Assembly (NCBI GenBank): GCA_041156125.1
Contig: JBEVTI010000028.1
Location: 1-64,000 of the forward strand
Source: Paraktedonobacter carboxidivorans
GTDB taxonomy: Bacteria > Chloroflexota > Ktedonobacteria > Ktedonobacterales > Ktedonobacteraceae
Direction: 5' to 3'
Length of the DNA stretch: 64,000 bases
The notes under the pieces are model-generated. The model worked only from the letters and a program-made list of their open reading frames with translations. It was not told where the DNA came from and did no database searches. Numbering within the stretch: position 1 is the stretch's first letter; each line of letters starts with the position of its first letter. The position numbers and the translations under genes were made by a program. This document shows, piece after piece, positions 27,831 to 37,099 of the stretch.

Positions 27831-28211
27831 TTGAGCAATAATTATATACAGGGACCTGGAGGAGTTGGAAACAATCACCCCGCGGGGCAACGACGCGATC
27901 CGCGTGTTCCGGCAGCCAGTGGCTTTAATGGCACTGGCCCATTGCCCTCAACCATAAATAGCGCGAGCATAGGACGTGGTTATATTGGTGCGTTTGATTT
28001 TGATGAGATGATCGCCTCGTTGCGCGAACTCTTTGCGCGGGATCGCCAGATAGCCAGCCAGCAAGATAGCACACGTTGCGGAGTCTGTTATCTCCATTTT
28101 ACGCTTGGTGAATTACGCTACCGCGAAGAAGAAGGCTTCTATGTCTGCCCTACGTGTGAACGCACTCTGGGCAAACATATTCTCCCTATGCTTCGCCAGC
28201 AACAAAAATAG
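27831..28211 (+). CDS. Small protein with C-terminal CxxC zinc finger
   Basis: A 126-residue protein that starts at TTG after GGTGGAGG. The first 55 residues are Gly/Asn/Pro-rich and look disordered. The rest has a helix (FDEMIASLRELFARDRQ) and a treble-clef-like finger CGVC..FYVCPTC. I do not recognise a family. It may bind nucleic acid or a protein partner. It follows the ABC-F gene by 69 bases. Confidence 0.65.
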   Translation: MSNNYIQGPGGVGNNHPAGQRRDPRVPAASGFNGTGPLPSTINSASIGRGYIGAFDFDEMIASLRELFARDRQIASQQDSTRCGVCYLHFTLGELRYREEEGFYVCPTCERTLGKHILPMLRQQQK

Positions 28212-28220
28212 GGCATTTTT

Positions 28221-28275
28221 AACAACAAGAGAGCGGGTGAGATGGCTATACTATCTCACCCGCTCTCTTGTTGTT
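28221..28275. terminator. Bidirectional hairpin terminator
   Basis: Perfect 23-base arms with a 9-base loop between the convergent zinc-finger and def genes; a T5 run lies on the def side. Confidence 0.8.
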
Positions 28276-28281
28276 AATGCT

Positions 28282-28794
28282 CTATTCAATCACTGCTTCG
28301 CGCTCCAACTCCTCTTCCTCTTCTGCGGAACTGACCTCACGTAAATCTTCAGGACTGTCCAGGCGATCCAAAAATAAGATACCATCCAGGTGATCTATCT
28401 CATGCTGAAGAATACGCGCCAGCCACCCCTCGGCACGCACGCGAATATCCTTGCCGCGCACATCCTGTCCCTTGACGACCACATTTTCAGCGCGGCGAAT
28501 ATTATCACCATAATAGCCCGGGATGCTCAGACACCCTTCAGAGCCAGATACTTCGCCTTCCGCCTTAATGATTTCGGGGTTGATTATGACGATCCTGCGC
28601 TCTTCATATTCCGCCACAAATATGCGCACAGAAAGATCGATCTGCGGAGCCGCCAAGCCTGCTCCATGCGCCGCGTGCATGGTCTCGAACATATCGTCGA
28701 TTAACTTCTGGATCGACGCGTCAAAGCGATGAACCTTTTTTGCCTTCTGACGCAATACAGGATTCTCGGCAGTAACGATTGTGCGAATAGCCAT
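28282..28794 (-). CDS. def: Peptide deformylase
   Basis: Removes the formyl group from nascent N-terminal formylmethionine. All three signature motifs are present: GAGLAAPQI, EGCLSIPGYYG with the metal cysteine, and QHEIDHLDGILF with the HExxH pair. I start at the ATG giving MAIRTIVTAENPVL, the usual beginning, with GGGAA upstream; an ATG ten codons earlier adds residues foreign to the family. The acidic tail (SSAEEEEELEREAVIE) is longer than usual. Confidence 0.96.
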   Translation of the reverse strand: MAIRTIVTAENPVLRQKAKKVHRFDASIQKLIDDMFETMHAAHGAGLAAPQIDLSVRIFVAEYEERRIVIINPEIIKAEGEVSGSEGCLSIPGYYGDNIRRAENVVVKGQDVRGKDIRVRAEGWLARILQHEIDHLDGILFLDRLDSPEDLREVSSAEEEEELEREAVIE

Positions 28795-29369
28795 ATGTAT
28801 ATTCCCGACCCTCTCCCTGGTCAAACCAGCACTATCCAGATCACGGTGCTTGCTTTTCTTCCAGCTTATCGTATCACATTTTAAGCTGATTTGCCACTTG
28901 AGTCTTTTGTGAGCCGCTCAACGGCTCATATCTTCCTGCTATGTGGCCTGGTGAGCGGCAGGGCTGCTCACCAGGCCACATAGCAAACCAGGGGCAAAAC
29001 GCCACGGGAGCCGAGGAGTCCAGTCAGGAATAACTTATAAAACTGAGAAAGATAAGAAAAATAGCAAAAAGTTCTCCTGTTTGTTATTTTTCATCGACTA
29101 TACTCGTTCCAAATCTGACCAGTACTTTTACCTAAGTGTTCCAGGTTGTTTCGATTGGCGTCAAGGCGCGCCTGCTCTCAAGGGGATGGACGGCAGCTTT
29201 TTTGCTTATAGTTGCCGCGAGTTGGTTAACGATTTTATTGAACTGCACTCTGTCCGGGTCGTGATACCCGCAAGCAGATTGTCAGCAAATCTTTACCAAA
29301 GTACTCGACCTTGAGAGTTTGTATATATAAAGGCCGAAAGATTCAATGTCTTTGTATCAGGGAGAACAA
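28795..29369. other. Divergent intergenic region with a long hairpin
   Basis: Between the starts of def and the GtrA-like gene I find no convincing gene. It holds a small GAGCCG..CGGCTC stem and a long hairpin at 28938-28984. A 77-codon open frame at 29081-29314 has no ribosome site and no recognisable features. Confidence 0.5.
28938..28984. terminator. Long hairpin in a divergent gap
   Basis: Perfect 19-base arms (28938-28956 and 28966-28984) with a 9-base loop. Neither neighbour ends here, so a terminator role needs an unseen transcript. Confidence 0.5.
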
Positions 29370-30017
29370 ATGAAAGATTCAGTAGTGTCAGATAACGTAG
29401 ATGCGTTTTCTTCCGTTTTAGTTGACTTAGATAAGCAGACTCCTGCCTTCGCAGCATCTCAAAATGCTTCTGTTTCGTTGCCTGACACCTTACTCGGCCA
29501 GGCTACTTTTACACCAAGCTATCAGCCCTATCCATGGCCTCTGCTTAACCGCGTGCTTGATACGGTTGACAAAAAGACAAACGGACGCGCAGGCTGGTTG
29601 CAGCGCTTTATCAGCTACCTTTTCTTTGGTGGCCTGGCCGCGCTGGTTAACCTTGGTGCTTTCTACATAATGTATTATCATGTACTGGCCTCTTTAACTG
29701 TCACACATGCTATAATCAGCAATATACTTAGCTATATTGTCGCGGCTGAACTCTCAATTCTCGCAAATTTTATTCCCAATGATCGCTTCACTTTTAATAC
29801 GCTACCGGGAGCGCAACGCCCCTGGTTGCAGCGCTGCGGGCGCTTCCATATGACAACGGCGATTGGTAGCTTGCTGACATTCTTGATTGAGCTGACGTTA
29901 AGTACAACGACTCATACTCAGCCCATTTTCGCCGAGGCCATCGCTACGCTGATTGTTTTAGTCTATAATTTTTCCTTTCACCACATCTTTACCTACAGGC
30001 ATCTAAAGCAGGCCTGA
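29370..30017 (+). CDS. GtrA-like membrane protein
   Basis: A 215-residue protein. After a 75-residue soluble N-terminus, four membrane helices begin at LQRFISYLFFGGLAALVNLGAF and end with TLIVLVYNFSFHHIFTYRHL, the typical GtrA beginning and closing motif (NF..hhFtfr). GtrA proteins are thought to flip or pass lipid-linked sugars for surface polysaccharides. AGGGAGAA precedes the ATG at 29370; an ATG at 29346 is weaker. No glycosyltransferase is adjacent, and the long N-terminal tail is unusual. Confidence 0.88.
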   Translation: MKDSVVSDNVDAFSSVLVDLDKQTPAFAASQNASVSLPDTLLGQATFTPSYQPYPWPLLNRVLDTVDKKTNGRAGWLQRFISYLFFGGLAALVNLGAFYIMYYHVLASLTVTHAIISNILSYIVAAELSILANFIPNDRFTFNTLPGAQRPWLQRCGRFHMTTAIGSLLTFLIELTLSTTTHTQPIFAEAIATLIVLVYNFSFHHIFTYRHLKQA

Positions 30018-30037
30018 GCCAGTCTATAGCAGCGCAA

Positions 30038-30086
30038 GCAAGGAACACCTCTGGGAGAGCTTGCCAGAGGCACCTTGCTTTTTATT
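30038..30086 (+). terminator. Rho-independent terminator
   Basis: GCAAGG..CCTTGC and CCTCTGG..CCAGAGG form one stem with a small internal loop, followed by TTTTTATT. It is the most classical terminator in the window. Confidence 0.85.
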
Positions 30087-30100
30087 CCTGGAGCTACCTG

Positions 30101-30109
30101 TGCTACAAT
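30101..30109 (+). promoter_or_regulatory. Extended -10 promoter of tilS
   Basis: TGCTACAAT (TGn plus TACAAT) lies 36 bases upstream of the tilS ATG, with TTTATT 17 bases further up. Confidence 0.5.
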
Positions 30110-30144
30110 GCAGGCTGAGAGGAAGGCCAGGAGGAGTTTTGCGC

Positions 30145-31620
30145 ATGCTTGAGAAAGTGCTTGCCTATATCGATCGTCACCAGCTCTTGCCCGCCGAGGG
30201 AGAAATTGTGGTGGGTGTTTCGGGTGGAGCGGATTCTCTCTGCCTGCTCCATCTGCTACACAGCATCTGCGGGCCAGGCAAGGTGTATGCAGGCGTCACC
30301 CTGCGCGCGGCCCATTTGAACCATCTCTTGCGCGGCGTGGAAAGCGCTGGCGATGCTCAAGCGGTTGCGCGCATTGTCGCGGCCTGGGAGATTCCCTTTA
30401 CGCTGGGAGCAGTCGATGTGCTGGCCCTGGCACAAAGGGAGAAACGCTCGCTAGAGGAGGCAGCGCGTCTGGCACGCTATCGCTTTTTGCGAACGGTAGC
30501 CGCTGGCGCGCCTATCGCGGTAGCCCACCACGCGGATGATCAGGTGGAGACGCTTCTGCTCCACTGGCTGCGCGGTAGCGGCCTGAGTGGTATGGTGGGT
30601 ATGCGCCCACGCCAGCAGGATATTATCCGTCCCCTTCTGGAGCTCACCCACGCGGAAACCCTGGCCTATTGCTCGCGCTATGGCATTACTCCTGTTGAAG
30701 ATCAGAGTAACAATGATCCGCGCTTTACGCGCAATCGTCTGCGCCACGAGGTGCTCCCTCTGTTGCAAGAGCTGAATCCAGCTATTCGCCAGACCCTCTT
30801 GCGCGGCGCGGAGGTGGCGCGTGTGGACCTGGCTTGGCTGGAGGCACAGGTGGAAAGTCAGTGGGATGTGGTGGTGATCTCTGAGCAAGCAGATAAGATC
30901 AGCCTCGACGCGCGCGTGCTGCTGGGCCTGCCACTGAGCCTGCAACGTCATTTGCTGCGCCGGGCGAGCGCGCTGCTTTGCGCGGGACAGTCGCCGCTGG
31001 AACCGCGCCACATGCTCCTGTTAGAACACCAGCTCGGCCTGGCTGCTCTCAGCCTCCAGGAGCGCGTATTGCACCTGCCTTACCACCTGCGCGCGCGCTT
31101 CCAGGCTGGCGCGCTGATCCTTGAGCGCCAGCCAGAAACAATTGAGACAAAGGATGCGTCGGCAGATCCGCCGGCGCAAGCAGATGGCATAGACCTGCCC
31201 ATTCCAGGCGAGGTACAGGTGCCAGGCACGCTCTGGCATGTCCGAGCAGAGATTATCTCTCTTGATCCTGAGAGCCATCTTGGCCAGGCGCTGCGCCAGG
31301 CGCGCTGGCCAGAGGTCTGGCATTTGCTCGAACCACCGACGCCCCACGCAGTCTATATCGACGGCTCGTCTGTAGCTGCATGCCTGCGCGTGCGCACGCG
31401 TAGACCCGGCGATCGTATCCAGCCGCTGGGCATGGTAAACGAAAAAAAGGTGCAGGACGTTTTTAGCGATAATCACCTGGCACGCTCTGTCCGTGCTACA
31501 ATCCCGCTGTTCTTCTCCGGCTCCCTCTGTCTTTGGGTAGCTGGCGCCTGCCTTAGCCACCATGCCCGCCTGACTCCCCAGACCACGCGCATCCTACGTC
31601 TATCTGTAGCATACGTTTAA
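30145..31620 (+). CDS. tilS: tRNA(Ile)-lysidine synthase
   Basis: Modifies C34 of the AUA-decoding tRNA(Ile) to lysidine, so it is essential in most bacteria. The 491 residues show the N-type ATP pyrophosphatase loop VGVSGGADSLCL near residue 26, AAHLNHLLRG, AHHADDQVETLLLHWLRGSG, RPLLELTHAETLAYC and the Asn/Asp-rich EDQSNNDPRFTRNRLRH. A C-terminal TilS domain (RRPGDRIQPLG) follows. AGGAGGAG sits before the ATG at 30145; the frame is open to 30061 but that part overlaps the promoter. Confidence 0.96.
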   Translation: MLEKVLAYIDRHQLLPAEGEIVVGVSGGADSLCLLHLLHSICGPGKVYAGVTLRAAHLNHLLRGVESAGDAQAVARIVAAWEIPFTLGAVDVLALAQREKRSLEEAARLARYRFLRTVAAGAPIAVAHHADDQVETLLLHWLRGSGLSGMVGMRPRQQDIIRPLLELTHAETLAYCSRYGITPVEDQSNNDPRFTRNRLRHEVLPLLQELNPAIRQTLLRGAEVARVDLAWLEAQVESQWDVVVISEQADKISLDARVLLGLPLSLQRHLLRRASALLCAGQSPLEPRHMLLLEHQLGLAALSLQERVLHLPYHLRARFQAGALILERQPETIETKDASADPPAQADGIDLPIPGEVQVPGTLWHVRAEIISLDPESHLGQALRQARWPEVWHLLEPPTPHAVYIDGSSVAACLRVRTRRPGDRIQPLGMVNEKKVQDVFSDNHLARSVRATIPLFFSGSLCLWVAGACLSHHARLTPQTTRILRLSVAYV

Positions 31621-31679
31621 CCCTCCACACTCACCTTCTCTCGCATAAGCTTTGACAAAGCGCGATGGATGGACTCTGC

Positions 31680-33017
31680 TTATTCTGTGCGTAGCGCGAC
31701 AATTGGGTCAAGGCGGGCAGCGCGCCGGGCCGGGTAGAAGCCAAACACGACTCCCACGGCTGCAGCAAAGCCGAAGGCAAGCAGGACAGCCACTGGCGAA
31801 AGCACGAAGGAGGTGCTGGTAAGCAGTGAATAGATCAGGCCACCTCCAGCTCCAAGCATAATGCCTACGGTTCCACCCAGGATGCTAAGCATGATGGCCT
31901 CAATGAGAAACTGGGTCATGACATCACCTGGACGCGCCCCAATAGCCATGCGAATGCCAATCTCACGTGTACGCTCGGTAACAGAGACAAGCATGATGTT
32001 CATAATACCGATGCCGCCAACTACCAGCGAGATTGAGGCTACACCGACCAGCAGCACAGTTAATGTCTGAGAGGTGGCCTGGACAGTCTGCAGAATCTGC
32101 GATTGATTCTGGATGGTAAAATCGTCGCTGGCTGAACTGCTGATTTTATGACGCGCCTCCAGGGCCTGTTGCACTTCAGTCTGGACTGTGGTGACATCCG
32201 AGGTATTGTCCGCGGTCACGTCGATTGAGTTGACAGAGGACTTCCCAGAGAGCTGCTGTTGGGCGGTTGTGAATGGGACGTATACGACATCATCGGCGTT
32301 GCCAAAGCTGGAACCACCTTTAGTAGCGAGTACGCCTACAACAGTGAATGAGACCCTGCCAATGCGCAACTCCTGACCCAAAGGATCAACGCCCAGAGGA
32401 GTAAAAAGGTTGCTGACAACTGTCTGCCCGATTACCGCGTACGTTCCGCTATTGGTGGAGAAGAAGCCACCCTCTTGCATCTGCCAGCTACCAATCTGCT
32501 GGTAGTCGGGGTAAACGCCCTGCACTTGAGTTGACCAGTTCTGATTCTGGAAAACGGCCTGGCCGTTGACGTTGGTGATCGGACTAACTCCCGCGACCAT
32601 AGGTAACGTACCCAGCGCATCGGCATCAGCCTGCGTCAGCGTTTGCAGGGAACCGGCGCCTCCTCTGACTCCGCCGCCAAAATTGCCGGTGCTGCCGGAG
32701 CGAATGATCAACTCGGTGGGATTAAGCCCTGAGAGGCGGTTGTTGATCGAGGCCGCGCTGGCTTCGCTGATCGAGATCACCACAATGACCGCGCCTACCC
32801 CGATAATGATGCCCAGTGAGGTGAGCAGGGAGCGCGTCTTGTTTGCTCGCAAAGCCTGGAGAGCGCTAAGGCAGTTACTAAAGATGCTTGATATTCCCCG
32901 CAAGCGGCGATACGGGCGTGGTCGGCCAGAGCGAGGCAATTGACGTGATGGACGCGTGACGATATTGATTGGGCGGGCGGTGCTTGGTGCCGGGCTGCTT
33001 TTTTCAGGAAGTTTCAT
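31680..33017 (-). CDS. MacB-type ABC permease (FtsX family)
   Basis: A 445-residue permease with the first helix in SLLTSLGIIIGVGAVIVVIS, a large extracytoplasmic domain, then three closely spaced C-terminal helices with ERTREIGIRMAIGARPGDVMTQFLIEA, the conserved FtsX/MacB signature. The ATG at 33017 lies inside the end of the ATPase gene (14-base overlap), showing tight coupling. With the ATPase and adaptor it should form a mechanotransmission-type exporter, with the adaptor reaching into the wall space of a monoderm cell. Confidence 0.92.
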   Translation of the reverse strand: MKLPEKSSPAPSTARPINIVTRPSRQLPRSGRPRPYRRLRGISSIFSNCLSALQALRANKTRSLLTSLGIIIGVGAVIVVISISEASAASINNRLSGLNPTELIIRSGSTGNFGGGVRGGAGSLQTLTQADADALGTLPMVAGVSPITNVNGQAVFQNQNWSTQVQGVYPDYQQIGSWQMQEGGFFSTNSGTYAVIGQTVVSNLFTPLGVDPLGQELRIGRVSFTVVGVLATKGGSSFGNADDVVYVPFTTAQQQLSGKSSVNSIDVTADNTSDVTTVQTEVQQALEARHKISSSASDDFTIQNQSQILQTVQATSQTLTVLLVGVASISLVVGGIGIMNIMLVSVTERTREIGIRMAIGARPGDVMTQFLIEAIMLSILGGTVGIMLGAGGGLIYSLLTSTSFVLSPVAVLLAFGFAAAVGVVFGFYPARRAARLDPIVALRTE

Positions 33018-33879
33018 GCTGTACCTGCTTTTTCGCGAGATAGCCGTTCTGCACAAGCAAATCACGCGCACTGACTGGTGTGGTATTCAAGACATCTTCG
33101 ATGATCCGACCATCGCGAAACTTGACCTGGCGCCGGCTATAGTTGGCGATACTGGCGTCATGGGTTACAAGCACAATGGTGATGCCGCGCGCGTTGAGTC
33201 GCTGCAGAATCATCATTACTTCCAGGCCGGTGCGACTATCCAGGTTACCGGTAGGTTCGTCCGCCAGAATTAGCGATGGCCGCGTAACCAGGGCACGCGC
33301 GACCGCTACACGCTGTTGCTGACCACCGGACAATTCCGCAGGACGATGGCTGGCGCGCGCGCCAAGGCCGACCATTGTCAGCGCCTGCAAAGCGCGTGTG
33401 CGTCGCTCATCAGTGGATACACCGGCGTAGACCAGCGGTAGCGCGACATTATCTAGCGCGCTCATACGCGCCAGTAAATTGAAGCCTTGAAAGATAAAAC
33501 CGATCTTCTGGTTACGAATGTCCGCCAGTTCATTGGTGCTCAACTCGCTCACTGGTACACCGTCCAGCCGATAGATGCCGCTGGTAGGCCGATCCAGGCA
33601 GCCAATCAGATTCATGAGGGTCGATTTCCCCGAACCTGATGGCCCCATGATGGCGATAAAATCGCCATAGCCGACCTCCAGGTTGACTCCACGCAAGGCC
33701 TGGACAACGTTTTTGCCCATATAATAATATTTGCTGAGCTTCTCAATCTGGATCACAGGGTGTGTGCTTGCTGCCGGAAGGGGAGAGGCGCGCACCTGAT
33801 CAAGCTGCGTTCCAGGGTTTACCAGCGGAACTGGCTTGAGTGAAGCGCTCCCTATCTCTTGCTGCTCGGGAAGTTCCAT
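33004..33879 (-). CDS. MacB/LolD-type ABC ATPase
   Basis: A 291-residue ATPase with a 45-residue N-terminal extension, Walker A GPSGSGKST, Q-loop FIFQGFNLL, signature LSGGQQQRVAVARAL, Walker B LILADEPTGNLD and the switch His in VLVTHD. The DEPTGNLDS sequence is diagnostic for the MacB/LolD subfamily. It lies 16 bases after the adaptor gene and overlaps the permease gene, so all three are one operon. Confidence 0.95.
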   Translation of the reverse strand: MELPEQQEIGSASLKPVPLVNPGTQLDQVRASPLPAASTHPVIQIEKLSKYYYMGKNVVQALRGVNLEVGYGDFIAIMGPSGSGKSTLMNLIGCLDRPTSGIYRLDGVPVSELSTNELADIRNQKIGFIFQGFNLLARMSALDNVALPLVYAGVSTDERRTRALQALTMVGLGARASHRPAELSGGQQQRVAVARALVTRPSLILADEPTGNLDSRTGLEVMMILQRLNARGITIVLVTHDASIANYSRRQVKFRDGRIIEDVLNTTPVSARDLLVQNGYLAKKQVQHETS

Positions 33880-33895
33880 GCTTTACGCCTTCTCT

Positions 33896-35518
33896 TTAAT
33901 TACCGCCTCTAGGCAAGGTAATGCCGCCACCGCCACCGCCGCCAGCACCGCCATTGCGAGAGTTACTATTGCTTGATGAAGATGAACTTGTACCGCCGCT
34001 CTGGCTGATTACAACTTCATCGCCTTCTTGCAAACCTGAGAGAATTTCGCTCTGTTGTCCATTGGTCAGGCCTGTAGTTACCAGCACTGGCACAAGTTTG
34101 CCCGCCTTTAGTTCAATCACGATGCCACGAGTGCCAGCGGCCGTACTCGTACTGCCTCCACTGCTCAATCCATTGAGCTGGCTGCGTGTGATCTCCCCAT
34201 TTTGCAGGGCCGTGGTGGAAAATGTAAGGGCTGAGGAGGGAATGAGCAGCGTGCTGATCCTCTCAGCGGTAGTTATGCTGGTCGTGGCTGTCATGCCGGA
34301 ATAAATACGCGCGCCGTTCAGACTTTGCAGGTCAATTCCCAGATCAACTGTATAGGTTACAACATTTGAGCTAGTCGCGCCCAGTGTATTCAGGCTAATC
34401 ACGCTGGCCCGGAAGGTCTGCGAGGGGTAGGCTGCCACTGTAAAGGTGGCCGGCTGGTTAACCTGGATCGTGGCGATATCGGCCTCACTGACCGCGGCCT
34501 GGATGCTCAATGAGCTATCATCGATGAGCACGATAAAGGCTGAAGAACTGCTCGAACCGGTGCCGCTAGCAGATGAACTGCCGCCGCTTGCCGTCTCGCC
34601 GACCAGACCATTGATGGTCTCGACCAAACCGGCGTGTGGCGCGAGTAGAATCGCGTTCTTGAGATTATCCTTAGCCGTGTTTAGCGCGGTCTGAGCATTG
34701 TTCAATTGCTGCTGAGCCGAGGTCACCTGATTAGAGGCACTGGTAATCGCGGCATTCGCCTGCTGCTGTGCCTGGCTGTATTGCTGACGCGCCAATTGCT
34801 CGCAATTTGACTCCGCCGTCTCGGTAGCGTCCGTATCCACAATAGGGGTGGGAGTTGGCGTCACCGTGGCAGTTGAGCTGGGAGCCGGAGCTGGCGTGGG
34901 GGTCGGCGGGGGCACACAGGCGCTCAGGGCTTTTTGCTCGTTTAGCCTGGCTATGTTCAGCACAGTTGCCTGTTGAGTCTGAACATTGGTCAGATTGGTG
35001 CGCGCCTGGCTGAGCGAGTTTGCGGCGGAGTTAACAGTGTCCTGGGCCTGGTTGATGGCATCCTGCAACGTAGTTTCATCAAGCGCGGCCAGCTTCTGGC
35101 CTTTGCTCACGCGATCACCAACCTTGACATAAATAGCCGTAATCGGCGCAGAGGCAGAAAAATTCAAATTGTAGACCGCGTGCGGCACCACCGGTCCTGA
35201 GCCGGCCACGCTGACGGTCAGGTTCCCCGTGGTGACAGTTGCCTGTGTATACTGGACGGGCGTAGAGCGAGAAGTGCGTAGAAGAGCAAGAATTCCTCCA
35301 CCAATCAGCACCACCAGAAGCGCGACGATCAGCCAGGCAAGGAAACGACGGCGCCGCCGGGGGCGGGCCAGCGGCGGCATGGGCGTTAAATCTGGATCAT
35401 CAAGATCGTCGATCAACGAGCCAAAGTCCATCTGCGTTCCCAGCAAGTTGGGATCAGGCGGCACCGCGGCTATGGCCGGGATGGTCTGCGCTGCAGATAT
35501 ATCAGGTGTTTCAGACAT
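33896..35518 (-). CDS. MacA/HlyD-like adaptor protein
   Basis: About 540 residues. After an acidic cytoplasmic N-terminus and RRRRR, one membrane helix (FLAWLIVALLVVLIGGGIL) leads to a lipoyl-like domain (VGDRVSKGQKLAALD). A coiled-coil hairpin (Ala/Gln/Asn-rich, about 130-290) and a beta-barrel domain (IQVNQPATFTVAAYP) follow, and the tail is Ser/Asn/Gly-rich. The tip of the hairpin carries a Pro/Thr insert with two cysteines (SACVPPP and SNCEQL) that could form a disulfide. AAGGAA precedes the ATG at 35518. Its partner genes are immediately downstream. Confidence 0.9.
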   Translation of the reverse strand: MSETPDISAAQTIPAIAAVPPDPNLLGTQMDFGSLIDDLDDPDLTPMPPLARPRRRRRFLAWLIVALLVVLIGGGILALLRTSRSTPVQYTQATVTTGNLTVSVAGSGPVVPHAVYNLNFSASAPITAIYVKVGDRVSKGQKLAALDETTLQDAINQAQDTVNSAANSLSQARTNLTNVQTQQATVLNIARLNEQKALSACVPPPTPTPAPAPSSTATVTPTPTPIVDTDATETAESNCEQLARQQYSQAQQQANAAITSASNQVTSAQQQLNNAQTALNTAKDNLKNAILLAPHAGLVETINGLVGETASGGSSSASGTGSSSSSAFIVLIDDSSLSIQAAVSEADIATIQVNQPATFTVAAYPSQTFRASVISLNTLGATSSNVVTYTVDLGIDLQSLNGARIYSGMTATTSITTAERISTLLIPSSALTFSTTALQNGEITRSQLNGLSSGGSTSTAAGTRGIVIELKAGKLVPVLVTTGLTNGQQSEILSGLQEGDEVVISQSGGTSSSSSSNSNSRNGGAGGGGGGGITLPRGGN

Positions 35519-35564
35519 ACTTTTTTCCTTCCCGTTATAGCTCACGGGATTATATATATGAGTG

Positions 35565-36362
35565 CTATGGGGTCGGCGTTGCCGCGGGCCCTCGCCTGGG
35601 AAGTGTTAACAGAATTGCGATCGAGTTGGCAGTTACGCTGCTCTGGCTACCCGGCTTTCCAACGACAGTAATCGGCTCCCCTGCTTTCAGGGCCGCGGCT
35701 GTCGCGCTTTTTGTTGCAATAATCTGAGTCTGCGCCGTTAGCGTGACTGTATAAGTCGCACCAGCAGTATCAGTGACGACCAGAATATTGCCATTGACCT
35801 GGCTAACAGTGCCAGTAAGTCCACGAAAACTTGTATTGCCGGCTGCGGGAGTGCCATTGCCACCACGACCCCGATTGGCGAAACAGGGATTGCCGCCGTT
35901 GCCAGGAGTGCCCCTGGCACCTGGCGTTCTACTAAAGCCTGGGAAACCACTAAAGCCACCGTTCCCCGTGCCAGTTCCCGTGGTGACCATCACGCTGATC
36001 GCCGTGTAAGTGCTGCCTGTGCTGGTCACTGCGACCCTGACGGTTGACCCTTCTTTCAAATCGCCGGCTGCCAGCTTGACTTCCTGGGAAAATGTTGTGG
36101 AACTGGTATAGGTTACCGTGACACTTTTGCCTTGCACGTCCTTTAAAACCAGCGTCTGCCCGCTAACACTGGCAATCGTCCCTATAGCAGTCCTGAAAGC
36201 TGCCGCTGGCCGCGTTGCCTGCGCGCAGGCCGTCGCGGTCGCGGAGGCATTCGATGAAGTGCTTGCCGCTGAATTAGAGCCACAGGCGGCCAGTAAAAAG
36301 AGACATATCGCGAGAAATAACGCGTTATGTGGTGCTACCTTGCTTAGCCAATATGTACGCAT
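35565..36362 (-). CDS. Lipoprotein with two DUF5666-like domains
   Basis: A 265-residue secreted protein. Its signal ends in the lipobox LLAACG, so Cys is the lipid anchor. Two beta-rich modules of the DUF5666 type are visible: IGTIASVSGQTLVLKDVQGK with LKEGSTVRV, and LTGTVSQVNGNILVVTDTAG with LKAGEPITVVG. A Gly/Pro/Asn-rich linker separates them. AGAGGGA precedes the ATG. It is first in the operon with the adaptor, ATPase and permease, and may bind or sense the exported substrate outside the cell. Confidence 0.85.
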   Translation of the reverse strand: MRTYWLSKVAPHNALFLAICLFLLAACGSNSAASTSSNASATATACAQATRPAAAFRTAIGTIASVSGQTLVLKDVQGKSVTVTYTSSTTFSQEVKLAAGDLKEGSTVRVAVTSTGSTYTAISVMVTTGTGTGNGGFSGFPGFSRTPGARGTPGNGGNPCFANRGRGGNGTPAAGNTSFRGLTGTVSQVNGNILVVTDTAGATYTVTLTAQTQIIATKSATAAALKAGEPITVVGKPGSQSSVTANSIAILLTLPRRGPAATPTP

Positions 36363-37099
36363 AAGGTCCCTCTCTTTTACAATAATCGCTCTCGGAGATC
36401 GTTCCTGACATCTGGCTCTCTTCGCGCACCAGAGTGAGTGTCGGGATCTTTTAAGGGGTGACTATCCTCATAGACTCTAGAATAAAGTAGCACTGGAAGC
36501 TAAAAAAAGTTTAAAGAAATTGCAAAATAAGTATCAAGTCGTTTTATCTGTATTTTATTGCTCTGAAATGTCCAGATTATGGATACATGAAGAAATAAAA
36601 AGAAACAGATAAACCTGTTTTAAGGTTATTTTACATCTATCTTTTCCTTGCAGAGAACTGTTTTCCTGGCTCTGCTTGAGATTTCTGATGCACACACTTA
36701 ACCCTAAAGTCCTATTAGTCTACTCAAGCTCGCGCGAAGACACACCTGGAAGCCTACCGAGCCACCAGTTGCGTGCTCAACTCCCTGTTTCTCTGGGGAT
36801 GAGGCGACAGAACTTGTAGATAGACCTGTGCCGCCTGTTTATTAACTGGCATCAACCAGGTTTCCCTCTCGGAAGCCTGGAATATGATACACTTGAAGCG
36901 CGCTGTTAGAGCAATTCCTGATCTGGGAGCTACTTTGTAAAGCCCTGGTAAGGTACGCGCATGGGATCTTGTTTTACATTGCGCGCGTAAGCGATCCACA
37001 GTGAATACGCGCGCGGAGCATGTACGGCGAGTCATTTAGAATGTAGATGGATGGGTTAATCTCCTATAGTGGCAAGCGATGAAAGGAGCGAGCGCATTG
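36363..37099. other. Divergent control region, export operon versus two-component system
   Basis: About 740 bases with no convincing gene. The 36480-36720 stretch is AT-rich. It must contain the promoters of the leftward lipoprotein operon and of the rightward sensor kinase. A 93-codon minus-strand frame (36754-37035) has no support. Confidence 0.5.

Noticed and set aside
26883..27890. 335-codon minus-strand frame over the ABC-F gene
   Set aside because: It is a shadow of a well-supported gene; its sequence has no domain and runs past the true start of the next gene.
29081..29314. 77-residue protein
   Set aside because: No ribosome site, no recognisable domain, and it lies in the upstream control region of the GtrA-like gene.
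36754..37035. 93-residue minus-strand protein
   Set aside because: Composition is random-looking (many Arg and Cys), no ribosome site, and it lies in a divergent promoter region.
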